Assembly (NCBI GenBank): GCA_009881125.1
Contig: WXFH01000159.1
Coordinates: 1-16,859, forward strand
Length of the DNA: 16,859 nucleotides
Source of the DNA: Acidaminobacter sp.
GTDB lineage: Bacteria > Bacillota_A > Clostridia > Peptostreptococcales > Acidaminobacteraceae
Reading direction: 5' to 3'
The translations under genes were made by a program, and so were the position numbers. Shown here in pieces: positions 1 through 8,124 of this stretch. The number at the start of each line of letters is the position of its first letter. The first letter of the stretch is position 1. The notes beneath the pieces were generated by a model that had not been told where the DNA came from, did no database searches, and saw only the letters and a program-made list of their open reading frames with translations.

Positions 1-4
1 GACT

Positions 5-955
5 ATGTCATTTTCATCCACAACCAAAAATGAGCTCTGCCAGATCCGGGGCGAGGATCGCTGCTGCCAGATTGCAGAGCTTTCTGCATTAATCAAGGTC
101 AGCGGCTCTATCGGCTACGCCCGGGGCAAAGGTCTCAGCCTGACGCTGACGACCGAGAACCCGGCCATAGCCAGACGGATTTTCTCCGGATTTAAGCGCA
201 TCTTCGGGCTGAGCGCAGAGATCCTGATCAAACAAAATCCAATGCTGAAAAAGAACAATACCTATCTGATCGTCGTTCAGGGCGCTGAGGAAATCCTGAT
301 AGCTCTAAAAATCATTGACCACAGTGATGGCACCTATAAATTTGAGGACGGCATTCCGGAGGGCATCGCAACTAAGGAATGCTGTGTAAGGGCCTATTTA
401 AGAGGCGTTTTTTTAGGCGGCGGCAGTCTCAGCGACCCTGAAAAAGGGTATCACCTGGAGTTCGTCACCAACGACGAGCCTTATGCAGAAGCCCTCAGCC
501 AACTGATGGAACGGTATGATCTGGTGCCCAAAATCATTCAGCGAAAAAACCACTGGATCGTCTACATCAAGGAAGGCGATCAAATTGTAGATTTCCTGAA
601 TATAATCGGAGCCCATACCATCCTGCTGGAATTTGAAAACATCAGAATCGTGAAGCAGATGCGCAATGACGTCAACCGACTGGTCAACTGCGAAACAGCC
701 AACCTCAACAAGACCGTGGATGCGTCCTACAGACAGATTGAGGACATCGAATTCATCATGGAGCGCGTGGGACTTGACTATCTCGGAGCGAATTTAAGAG
801 AAGCCGCAGAAATGAGACTGGAAAATCGAGAAGCGACCCTGAAGGAAATCGGGGAAATGATGGATCCGCCCGTTGGCAAGTCGGGCATCAACCATCGCTT
901 CAGAAAAATAGAGAAGATCGCAGCCGACCTCAGGGTCAAGCTGAATGTCACTTAA
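5..955 (+). CDS. whiA: WhiA-type DNA-binding regulator
   Basis: A 316-residue protein of the WhiA (DUF199) family. WhiA is a DNA-binding protein: in Streptomyces it controls sporulation septation genes, and in Firmicutes it affects cell division and chromosome segregation. The start MSFSSTTKNEL is the usual family N-terminus, so the gene looks full length even though only four bases precede it and its ribosome binding site lies outside the window. The N-terminal two thirds form the degenerate LAGLIDADG homing-endonuclease-like fold (AYLRGVFLGGGSLSDPEKGYHLEF near residues 128-151, the typical 'RGxFLxxGs' element). The C-terminal part, from about residue 235 (EDIEFI...GLDYLGANLREAAEMRLENREATLKEIGEMMDPPVGKSGINHR), is the helix-turn-helix domain. 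In many Firmicutes whiA follows rapZ and yvcK; that side is not visible. dnaE starts 68 bases downstream with no terminator between, so co-transcription is possible. Identification is by family resemblance and is strong. Confidence 0.96.
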   Translation: MSFSSTTKNELCQIRGEDRCCQIAELSALIKVSGSIGYARGKGLSLTLTTENPAIARRIFSGFKRIFGLSAEILIKQNPMLKKNNTYLIVVQGAEEILIALKIIDHSDGTYKFEDGIPEGIATKECCVRAYLRGVFLGGGSLSDPEKGYHLEFVTNDEPYAEALSQLMERYDLVPKIIQRKNHWIVYIKEGDQIVDFLNIIGAHTILLEFENIRIVKQMRNDVNRLVNCETANLNKTVDASYRQIEDIEFIMERVGLDYLGANLREAAEMRLENREATLKEIGEMMDPPVGKSGINHRFRKIEKIAADLRVKLNVT

Positions 956-1023
956 GCAGCAAACCATACCATAGGCAGACAAACACCACCAGAACAGATT
1001 CCGCTGGAAAGGCGCGTTGATTG

Positions 1024-4000
1024 ATGAGTAAATTTGTCCATTTACATCTGCATACTGAGTACAGCCTGCTGGATGGATTTACGGTCATTGACCGTCTATT
1101 CGAACGGGTGAAAGAACAGGGCATGGACGCGGTAGCCATAACGGACCACGGTGTCATGTTTGGCGTGGTGGATTTTTACAAGGCTGCCAAAGCCGCAGGG
1201 GTCAAGCCCATTATAGGCTGTGAAGTCTATATGGCCAGCCGGTCCATGCTCGACAAAGACGCATCCATGGACAAGAACCGGGGGCACCTGGTGCTTCTGG
1301 TGGAAAATGCGAAAGGCTATGAGAACCTCATCCACCTGGTTTCCAGGGGATTCATTGACGGCTATTACTATAAGCCCAGAATAGACATGGACCTGCTCTC
1401 TAAACACAGCGACGGCCTGATCTGCCTCAGCGCCTGCCTGGCGGGAGACGTTCAAGCCCTGATCGCAGAAGATCGATACGGTGAAGCCAAGGCGCTGGCA
1501 CAAAAATTCCAGGACATCTTCGGACCGGACCGTTACTATCTTGAGCTTCAGGATCACAGCATGGAGCTGCAGAAGAAAGTCAACCTTCAACTGATACGAT
1601 TGTCCAAGGAAACCGGCATTCCCCTAGTTGCGACCAATGATGTCCATTATATTGAACCTGGAGATCATGAGGTTCACGACGTGCTGCTGTGCATCCAGAC
1701 TGGCAAGACCCTGGCAGACAAAGACCGCATGTCCTTTCCGACCAGAGAGTTTTACCTGAAATCGCCGGACGAGATGCAGCGTCTCTTTCCTTACGCGCCT
1801 GAGGCTTTGGCCAACACGGTCAAGATCTCGCAGCGTTGTCACTTTGACTTCGATTTCAGCAGTCTGCACCTGCCGGAGTTTGACCTGCCCAAAGACATGA
1901 CCGCCCAGGTTTACCTGAGGCAGCTCTGTTATGACGGCCTTCACAAGCGCTATCATGTGACGCCGGAGCATATTCGGCGCCTGGAATTTGAACTTGGCAC
2001 CATCCACGACATGGGCTACGAGGATTACTTCCTCATAGTGTGGGACTTCATCAAATTTGCCAAGGAGCAAGGCATCCTCGTGGGGCCGGGGCGCGGAAGC
2101 GTCGGAGGTTCTCTCGTGGCGTACTGCCTCGAAATCACGGATGTAGATCCTTTGGCCTATGATCTGATTTTCGAACGCTTCCTGAACCCTGAGCGCGTCA
2201 CCATGCCGGATATCGATATCGATTTCCAGGACGACCGGCGCCAGGAGGTCATCGATTACGTCGTCCGCAAGTACGGCAAGGAGCACGTGGCGCAGATTAT
2301 CACCTTCGGCACCATGGCGGCCAGGGCTGCGATCAGAGATGTGGGCAGGGCCCTAAACCAGCCCTACGCGGACGTGGACAAGATTGCCAAAGAGATTCCG
2401 ACGATCCTTGGCATGACAATTCATAAAGCACTGGAAATGAACGCCAAGCTGAAGGGTTATTACGACACAGACGCCGAAGCCCGGCGTCTGATCGATTTCG
2501 CCCAAAAGGTGGAGGGGCTGCCGCGGCATTCGTCGACTCATGCAGCGGGCGTCGTGATTTCAAAAGCGCCTGTGGACCATTATGTGCCGCTGACGGTTCA
2601 GGACGGCAACGTGACGACGCAGTTCGGCATGCTGCTGCTCGAGGAGCTGGGGCTGCTCAAAATGGACTTCCTGGGGCTGCGCACCCTGACAGTGATTCAG
2701 CGGGCCATAGAGTTGATCAAGGAAAATTACGACCTCGACATCGATTTTTCGAAGATTTCTACGGACGACCCCAAGAGCTACGTCGGGATTGGCAACGGCC
2801 AGACCCTGGGGATTTTTCAGCTGGAGAGCGCCGGTATGACGCGGTTCATGCGGGAACTGAAGCCGACTTGCCTGGAGGACATCATCGCGGGCATTTCCCT
2901 TTACAGGCCGGGCCCAATGGATTCGATCCCCAGATATGTCAAAAGCAAAAACAATCCGCAGCTGATCACCTATTCTGATCCGAAGCTGAGGGACATCCTG
3001 GGCGTGACCTACGGCTGCCTGGTCTACCAGGAACAGGTCATGCAGATCGTCCGCGAGCTGGGGGGCTATTCCTTTGGCCGAAGCGACCTGGTGCGCCGGG
3101 CCATGTCCAAGAAAAAAATGTCGGTTATGGAAGAGGAACGCCGCTATTTCATCCATGGAAAATTAGATGACGAAGGCAACGTGGAAATCCCTGGCTGCCT
3201 GCGAAACGGCGTCTCCAAAGAAGCAGCGGACGCCATTTTCGACGACATGATCGACTTTGCCAAATACGCCTTCAATAAAAGTCACGCCGCCGGCTATGCC
3301 CTGGTCAGCTTCCAGACGGCCTGGCTGAAGGCCCATTATCCCATAGAATTTATGGCAGCCCTCATGTCCAGCGTCATGGGCAGCCAAACCAAGCTGGCGG
3401 TCTATATAGTCGAATGCCAGCGCATGAACCTCAAAGTCCTGGCGCCAAGCGTCAACCACAGCCTCGAACAGTTTTCCGTGGAGGGCAGCGCCATTCGCTA
3501 CGGCCTTCTCGGCATCAAAAATGTGGGCAGCGGCATCATCAAGGCCCTGGTCGAGGAGCGCGAACTGCACGGTCCATACCGGAATTTTACGGAGTTCTGC
3601 GACCGGATGCCTGCCGGGGAACTCAACAAAAAGGCCGTGGAAAGCCTGATCAAAGCCGGTGCTTTTGACGGGATGGGCGCACGGCGTTCCCAGCTGCTGG
3701 CCTCCTATGAGCGGATTGTCGACAGCGCCCACCGCGAGAAGCGCAATAACGCGGCCGGCCAGGTCAGCCTGTTTTCAGGCCTGGGCATGGCTATGGCATC
3801 GGGTGCCAATTCCGGTACAAGTACAAGTACCTTAGCCGATGGTCATGCAGCCGCAACCCCAGCCCCAACCGACATGACCGGCCTCGATACCGCAACGCCC
3901 GAACTGCTGCCTGACGTGCCGGAGTTTGACGTACGGACGCTGTTGGCCTTCGAAAAAGAAGTTCTGGGCATCTACTTCAGCGGGCACCCTTTGTCAGCCT

Positions 4001-4590
4001 ACAAAGACGACGTAGACAACATTTCCAGCCTGAGGCTCAGCGATTTGTATGAAAGCTGGGAAGAGGGCACCGGTGCCTTCGCGGACGGCGAGCGTGTCGT
4101 CCTCGCTGGGCTCATAGCCAAGCGCACTGACAAGATCACCAGAAACAATTCCAGAATGTGCTTCCTGAGTCTGGAGGACCTCTACGCCGCCATTGAGGTG
4201 CTGGTCTTCCCCATGATCATGACGCGTTACGAACTGCATCTGAACGAAGACAGCTTCATCATAGTTGAGGGCAGACTGAGCCTGCGGGAGGATGAGCCCC
4301 CAAAACTCGTGGCGGATGCCATATACCCGCTGTCTCAGGAGACCATCAGACGCTTCAAGAAAGTACCGGATCCAAAGCTCTTTTTAAAGATGGAACACCT
4401 GGAAGCCCCGCTATGGGAGCGGGTCAAAAAGATCCTCCAGAATTATGCAGGGGAGACAGAGGTCGTTCTATACTTGGAAAAGGAAAAGAAGACGATCCGA
4501 ACCCAGCAAAAGCTATGGGTGAAACCCGCGGAACGACTGCTGACGGAGCTCAGGGTCGAACTGGGCCACGACGCCGTCAAATTGAAGTGA
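1024..4590 (+). CDS. dnaE: DNA polymerase III alpha subunit (DnaE)
   Basis: A 1188-residue C-family replicative DNA polymerase; in Firmicutes DnaE works beside PolC, mainly in lagging-strand and primer extension. Domains in order: an N-terminal PHP domain (HLHLHTEYSLLDG at residues 5-17, ITDHGVMFG near 39-47), then the polymerase palm with catalytic aspartates in PDIDIDF (D396, D398) and KMDFLG (D548), with the VGPGRGSVGGSLVAYCL motif before it. Next come fingers and tandem helix-hairpin-helix (NKKAVESLIKAGAFDGMG near 875-895), and a C-terminal OB fold (VVLAGLIAKRTDKITRN... from about 1022). It is of the short DnaE type with no inserted exonuclease. A low-complexity Ala/Thr/Ser-rich linker sits at about 920-960, before EFDVRTLLAFEKEVLGIYFSGHPL. 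The start is ATG at 1024; an in-frame TTG at 1021 sits equally well behind GGAAAGG at 1006-1012 and cannot be excluded. pfkA follows 59 bases after the stop. Confidence 0.96.
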   Translation: MSKFVHLHLHTEYSLLDGFTVIDRLFERVKEQGMDAVAITDHGVMFGVVDFYKAAKAAGVKPIIGCEVYMASRSMLDKDASMDKNRGHLVLLVENAKGYENLIHLVSRGFIDGYYYKPRIDMDLLSKHSDGLICLSACLAGDVQALIAEDRYGEAKALAQKFQDIFGPDRYYLELQDHSMELQKKVNLQLIRLSKETGIPLVATNDVHYIEPGDHEVHDVLLCIQTGKTLADKDRMSFPTREFYLKSPDEMQRLFPYAPEALANTVKISQRCHFDFDFSSLHLPEFDLPKDMTAQVYLRQLCYDGLHKRYHVTPEHIRRLEFELGTIHDMGYEDYFLIVWDFIKFAKEQGILVGPGRGSVGGSLVAYCLEITDVDPLAYDLIFERFLNPERVTMPDIDIDFQDDRRQEVIDYVVRKYGKEHVAQIITFGTMAARAAIRDVGRALNQPYADVDKIAKEIPTILGMTIHKALEMNAKLKGYYDTDAEARRLIDFAQKVEGLPRHSSTHAAGVVISKAPVDHYVPLTVQDGNVTTQFGMLLLEELGLLKMDFLGLRTLTVIQRAIELIKENYDLDIDFSKISTDDPKSYVGIGNGQTLGIFQLESAGMTRFMRELKPTCLEDIIAGISLYRPGPMDSIPRYVKSKNNPQLITYSDPKLRDILGVTYGCLVYQEQVMQIVRELGGYSFGRSDLVRRAMSKKKMSVMEEERRYFIHGKLDDEGNVEIPGCLRNGVSKEAADAIFDDMIDFAKYAFNKSHAAGYALVSFQTAWLKAHYPIEFMAALMSSVMGSQTKLAVYIVECQRMNLKVLAPSVNHSLEQFSVEGSAIRYGLLGIKNVGSGIIKALVEERELHGPYRNFTEFCDRMPAGELNKKAVESLIKAGAFDGMGARRSQLLASYERIVDSAHREKRNNAAGQVSLFSGLGMAMASGANSGTSTSTLADGHAAATPAPTDMTGLDTATPELLPDVPEFDVRTLLAFEKEVLGIYFSGHPLSAYKDDVDNISSLRLSDLYESWEEGTGAFADGERVVLAGLIAKRTDKITRNNSRMCFLSLEDLYAAIEVLVFPMIMTRYELHLNEDSFIIVEGRLSLREDEPPKLVADAIYPLSQETIRRFKKVPDPKLFLKMEHLEAPLWERVKKILQNYAGETEVVLYLEKEKKTIRTQQKLWVKPAERLLTELRVELGHDAVKLK

Positions 4591-4637
4591 GACTAAGTTG
4601 GGTACGCGCTGAATAGAACAGATAACTAACCGAGAAT

Positions 4638-4644
4638 GAGGTGA
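4638..4644 (+). promoter_or_regulatory. Ribosome binding site that decides the pfkA start
   Basis: GAGGTGA lies five bases before the ATG at 4650. GTG at 4641 and ATG at 4644 are also in frame but fall inside the site, so 4650 is preferred. This choice leaves an N-terminal extension on the enzyme. Confidence 0.7.
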
Positions 4645-4649
4645 TGTGC

Positions 4650-5660
4650 ATGAGGGATCCAGAAATGAACGACGTCTCTATGGGGGCATTCAGACCAAAG
4701 ATCAAGCGGATTGGCGTGCTCACCAGCGGCGGGGACGCGCCCGGCATGAACGCGGCGATCCGTGCCACGGTGAGAATTGCCCTTTATAATGGATTGAAGG
4801 TTTCCGGCATCCGCCGGGGCTATCAGGGCCTGATTGAAGCAGACATTGACAACATGGAGCTGGCGGATGTTGGTGATATCATCAACCGCGGCGGGACCAA
4901 ACTGCTGACGGCCAGGTCGGAGGAATTCATGACTGAAGCGGGACAGAAGCGGGCACTGGATGTGCTGCGGATGTTCGATATCGACGGCTTGGTGGTCATA
5001 GGCGGGGACGGTTCCTTTAAAGGTGCCAAGCGCTTGTGGGATATGGGATTTCCGACCATCGGCATACCTGGCACTATTGATAACGACCTTGCGTATACGG
5101 ATCTGACGCTGGGCTTTGACACGGCGGTCAGTACGGTGGTGTCGGCCATCAACAACCTTAGGGACACGTCGTCTTCTCATGGTCGGGTCAGCATAGTGGA
5201 GGTCATGGGGCGCCACTGTGGGGATATTGCGCTGTTTGCAGGGCTTGCAGGCGGCGTTGAGGACATTCTGATTCCGGAGCGAAAGTTCGATCTGGATGAA
5301 GTGGCGCGCAAAATCCTGCAGGGCAGGCGACGGGGCAAGCTGCACAGCATAATCCTTGTCGCGGAGGGTGTTGGAAAATCCTATGAAATCGCTGAGCACC
5401 TTGAAGCGCTTATTCACCAGGAGGTACGAGTGACAGTGCTCGGCTATCTGCAGCGGGGCGGAACGCCTTCCGTAACGGATCGGATCCTGGGCGCTGAGTT
5501 TGGACAAAGGGCAGTGGAGCTGCTGCTTGAGAACAAGTTTGGACGCGTCGTCGGGATTCGCGGCAACAAGATCATAGATCAGGACCTGGCTGAGGCATTG
5601 AATGAGATAAAGCGGTTCGATCAGGCCAAGTATGATCTTGTGGAGATTTTATCGCTTTAG
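4650..5660 (+). CDS. pfkA: ATP-dependent 6-phosphofructokinase
   Basis: Phosphorylates fructose 6-phosphate to fructose 1,6-bisphosphate, the committed step of glycolysis, in the cytoplasm. The protein has 336 residues. [20 protein letters not shown] (residues 19-38) is the N-terminal nucleotide-binding loop. GGDGS at 118-122 has glycine at the position where PPi-dependent enzymes usually carry aspartate, so ATP is the expected donor. PGTIDND contains the catalytic aspartate (about D144), and [10 protein letters not shown] and [10 protein letters not shown] are the substrate/effector motifs. Family members usually begin at the [10 protein letters not shown] segment with about 319-320 residues, so this one has roughly 18 extra N-terminal residues ([18 protein letters not shown]). 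An internal ATG at 4680 would shorten it but has no Shine-Dalgarno. The dnaE-pfkA-pyk order is a common Firmicutes arrangement, and pyk lies 195 bases downstream. Confidence 0.95.
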   Translation: MRDPEMNDVSMGAFRPKIKRIGVLTSGGDAPGMNAAIRATVRIALYNGLKVSGIRRGYQGLIEADIDNMELADVGDIINRGGTKLLTARSEEFMTEAGQKRALDVLRMFDIDGLVVIGGDGSFKGAKRLWDMGFPTIGIPGTIDNDLAYTDLTLGFDTAVSTVVSAINNLRDTSSSHGRVSIVEVMGRHCGDIALFAGLAGGVEDILIPERKFDLDEVARKILQGRRRGKLHSIILVAEGVGKSYEIAEHLEALIHQEVRVTVLGYLQRGGTPSVTDRILGAEFGQRAVELLLENKFGRVVGIRGNKIIDQDLAEALNEIKRFDQAKYDLVEILSL

Positions 5661-5692
5661 CTGTAAGCTTTGTACTGCGAAGTCTGTTGAAG

Positions 5693-5719
5693 TTAACATG
5701 GAGATAATGTTTTTATGAT
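5693..5719 (+). promoter_or_regulatory. Possible promoter for pyk
   Basis: TTAACA at 5693-5698 (one mismatch to TTGACA) and TATGAT at 5714-5719 (one mismatch to TATAAT) are separated by 15 bases, which is short for sigma-A. An inverted repeat AATGTT/AACATT (5706-5711 and 5720-5725) overlaps the -10 and could be an operator or a small hairpin. A transcript from here would have a leader of roughly 130 bases, G+C-rich between 5735 and 5820. A second perfect TATAAT lies at 5821-5826 but has no good -35. Confidence 0.35.
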
Positions 5720-5855
5720 AACATTGAGAAATGACGGCGCTATTTGGCCGACTACCGGAAAGCAGGCCGCCGCCGGACCTTCGAGTCTGGACAGAATGGC
5801 AGATCAGCCTGTTCACAGCCTATAATCAGGCCACACCTTTAGGAGAGATGATGCA

Positions 5856-7610
5856 ATGAAAAAAACTAAAATAGTATGTACCATAGGACCAGCCAGCGAA
5901 AATCCGGAAGTTTTCAAGACTTTGGTAGAAAGCGGCTTGGATGTCGCCCGGCTCAACTTTTCCCACGGCAGCCACGAGGAGCACCTCGCACGCATTCTGA
6001 TGATCAAAAAAGTTCGCGCGGAGCTGGAAAAGCCTGTGGCGATCCTGCTGGACACCAAAGGTCCTGAGATCCGAACGGGGAAATTTGCTCAGGATGTGGA
6101 GCTTGTGGAAGGACAGACCTTTACGCTGACCACCCTTGAGTATCTGGGTGACCAGGAGAAGTGTCAGGTATCCTATGTGGGACTGCCCCAGGACGTGTCT
6201 GCAGGCACCATCATTCTGATCGATGACGGCCTGGTGGGCATGGAAGTCGTTTCTGTCACCGAGACGGACATTGTCTGCCGAGTGCTCAACGGCGGTACCG
6301 TCAAGAGCAACAAGGGCGTCAACGTACCGGGCGTCAGCATTCAGCTGCCGGCAATTACGGAAAAAGACATCAGCGACATTATCTTTGGCATCGACAATGG
6401 AATAGATTTTATCGCAGCTTCCTTTATCAGAAAGCCTGCGGACGTTCTCGAGATCCGCAAGGTCCTGGAGGAGAACAGCGGCCACCACGTCCACATCATC
6501 TCCAAGATTGAGAATCAGGAAGGCGTGGACAACATGCGCGAGATTCTTGAAGTTTCTGACGGCATTATGGTCGCCCGGGGCGATCTGGGTGTCGAGATTC
6601 CGACGGAGCGCATCCCGCTGGTTCAGAAAGAGCTCATCAAGCTGTGCAACCACGCGGGCAAGCCGGTCATCACTGCCACACAAATGCTGGACTCAATGAT
6701 CCGCAACCCGCGTCCGACCCGGGCAGAGACCACAGATGTGGCCAACGCCATTTTTGACGGCACGGATGCCATCATGCTGTCTGGTGAAACCGCTGCAGGC
6801 AAGTATCCGATTGAGGCCGTCAGAACTATGGCGGTCATCGCGAAAGCGACTGAGGAAAGCCTGGATTATGAAGCGCTTCTTCGAAGCGTGCACAAGTCAG
6901 ATGAGGACGACAACGTTACCTTTGCAGTGAGCCACGCGACCTGCCTGACGGCGCTTGAACTTGAAGCCAGCGCCATTATGACGGCGACGTCCTCCGGCTT
7001 TACTGCCCGCAAAGTTTCAAAGTTCCGACCTAAGGCGCCAATCATTGCCGCGACCACCTCGGAGCAGGTGCGCCGCAAGCTGTCGCTGGTCTGGGGTGTC
7101 GAGTCCATCTCACTCGGCAAAGCGGATTCCACAGACGAAATCATGGATAAATCCCTGAAGAGCGCTCAGGAAGAGGGCCTCGTTGAGCAGGGGGATCTGG
7201 TCATCCTGACAGCGGGTATTCCTGTTGGCGTCGCTGGTGCGACGAATATGATGAAAGTTCACCTGGTGGGTGAAGTCTTGATCAAAGGCACAGGCATAGG
7301 CAAGGGCATGGCTGCAGGTGCTTTCTGCATAGCGAACACGCCGGAAGAGGCTCAGGCCAGCTTCAAAGATGGGGACATTCTGGTATCCGGTACAACAGAC
7401 CGCGACATGATGCCATTTATCACCAAAGCCAGCGGTATGATTGTCGAGGAGGGCGGCTACACCAGCCACGCAGCTATAGTCGCACTGTCACTTGGCATCC
7501 CGACGGTAGTCGGCGCAGCAGATGCGGTTAAACTGTTGAAGGGTGCGCCAAATGTTACAGTGGATGCCACCAAAGGCATTGTCTACGCCGGCCGCACCAG
7601 GATGCTCTAA
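5856..7610 (+). CDS. pyk: Pyruvate kinase with C-terminal PEP-utiliser domain
   Basis: Converts phosphoenolpyruvate and ADP to pyruvate and ATP, the last step of glycolysis. The protein has 584 residues, longer than the ~470 of E. coli-type enzymes. The barrel shows KIVCTIGPAS, ARLNFSHGSHEEH, LLDTKGPEIRTG, the lysine/acidic metal site in SKIENQEGV, MVARGDLGVEIP near 237-248 and the signature TATQMLDSMIRNPRPTRAETTDVANAIFDG. The regulatory C domain follows. Residues from about 500 form the extra domain related to the phosphohistidine domain of pyruvate phosphate dikinase and EI, with GGYTSHAAIVAL containing His538. This extension is usual in Bacilli and Clostridia; its role is not settled. The ATG at 5856 has AGGAGA at 5841-5846, a clear ribosome binding site. 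The thioesterase gene begins five bases after the stop, implying an operon. Confidence 0.97.
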   Translation: MKKTKIVCTIGPASENPEVFKTLVESGLDVARLNFSHGSHEEHLARILMIKKVRAELEKPVAILLDTKGPEIRTGKFAQDVELVEGQTFTLTTLEYLGDQEKCQVSYVGLPQDVSAGTIILIDDGLVGMEVVSVTETDIVCRVLNGGTVKSNKGVNVPGVSIQLPAITEKDISDIIFGIDNGIDFIAASFIRKPADVLEIRKVLEENSGHHVHIISKIENQEGVDNMREILEVSDGIMVARGDLGVEIPTERIPLVQKELIKLCNHAGKPVITATQMLDSMIRNPRPTRAETTDVANAIFDGTDAIMLSGETAAGKYPIEAVRTMAVIAKATEESLDYEALLRSVHKSDEDDNVTFAVSHATCLTALELEASAIMTATSSGFTARKVSKFRPKAPIIAATTSEQVRRKLSLVWGVESISLGKADSTDEIMDKSLKSAQEEGLVEQGDLVILTAGIPVGVAGATNMMKVHLVGEVLIKGTGIGKGMAAGAFCIANTPEEAQASFKDGDILVSGTTDRDMMPFITKASGMIVEEGGYTSHAAIVALSLGIPTVVGAADAVKLLKGAPNVTVDATKGIVYAGRTRML

Positions 7611-7615
7611 AGCTT

Positions 7616-8059
7616 ATGAACTATTATGATTTCGAGATCCGCCCCCGATATGAAGAAACCGATCAGATGGGCGTGGTCTATCATGGCAATTACTATCGCT
7701 ACTTCGAGGTCGGGCGCTGCGAGTATCTGCGATCACTGGGCTACTCCTATCGCGGCCTCGAAGAGGCCGGCATCATCCTGCCCGTCGTCGAGAGCAGCTG
7801 CCGTTACCGCGTACCCATTCTCTATGATCAGGAAATAATTATACGCACCTTTATTGAAACCTTTAAAGGCGTCAAGATTGCGTTTCTGTACCAGCTTCTG
7901 GATAAGGAGACCGGTCAGCTCCTCGCTGAGGGGCAGACCCTTCACGCCTTCGTCGACAAAGCCATGCGTCCGCTGCGCGTCAGCCGCCTCGATGAGGCTT
8001 TCGTCAAAGCCATTGAGGATGCCATGGAAGGCAAAGCATCACAAAAAATAAAGGAATAA
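7616..8059 (+). CDS. Hotdog-fold acyl-CoA thioesterase (YbgC/FcbC type)
   Basis: A 147-residue protein of the 4-hydroxybenzoyl-CoA thioesterase/YbgC family, which hydrolyses acyl-CoA thioesters. The signature DQMGVVYHGNYYRYFEVGR contains the catalytic aspartate (D16) and the conserved histidine (H23) of the D-x2-G-V-V-x-H-x-N-Y motif; the rest matches a single hotdog domain over its full length. The exact acyl substrate cannot be read from the sequence. The ATG at 7616 lies only five bases after the pyk stop with a poor Shine-Dalgarno (AGGA near 7598), suggesting expression by read-through and perhaps translational coupling from pyk. It may serve short-chain or aromatic acyl-CoA release in a fermenter; that is inference. 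Confidence 0.9.
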   Translation: MNYYDFEIRPRYEETDQMGVVYHGNYYRYFEVGRCEYLRSLGYSYRGLEEAGIILPVVESSCRYRVPILYDQEIIIRTFIETFKGVKIAFLYQLLDKETGQLLAEGQTLHAFVDKAMRPLRVSRLDEAFVKAIEDAMEGKASQKIKE

Positions 8060-8110
8060 AAATGTGGCCGATGGTTTTTTCTCCGCCACAGGATCACAAA
8101 AAGCATGGCA

Positions 8111-8116
8111 AAGGAG
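8111..8116 (+). promoter_or_regulatory. Ribosome binding site that decides the aldo/keto reductase start
   Basis: AAGGAG with eight-base spacing to the ATG at 8125. It argues against the in-frame ATG at 8062, which would add 21 residues without family resemblance. Confidence 0.75.
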
Positions 8117-8124
8117 TTGCATCC

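Noticed and set aside
1096..1590. Long open frames on the minus strand opposite dnaE, and similar ones opposite pfkA, pyk and the methyltransferase gene.
   Set aside because: They lie antisense to strongly conserved genes, have no ribosome binding sites and no recognisable domains; they are codon-bias shadows.
8066..8092. Inverted repeat TGTGGC/GCCACA (8064-8069 and 8086-8091) between the thioesterase and reductase genes, with a T-run inside the loop.
   Set aside because: The stem is only six pairs and the T-run is in the loop rather than after the stem, so it is not a terminator; no other evidence of function.
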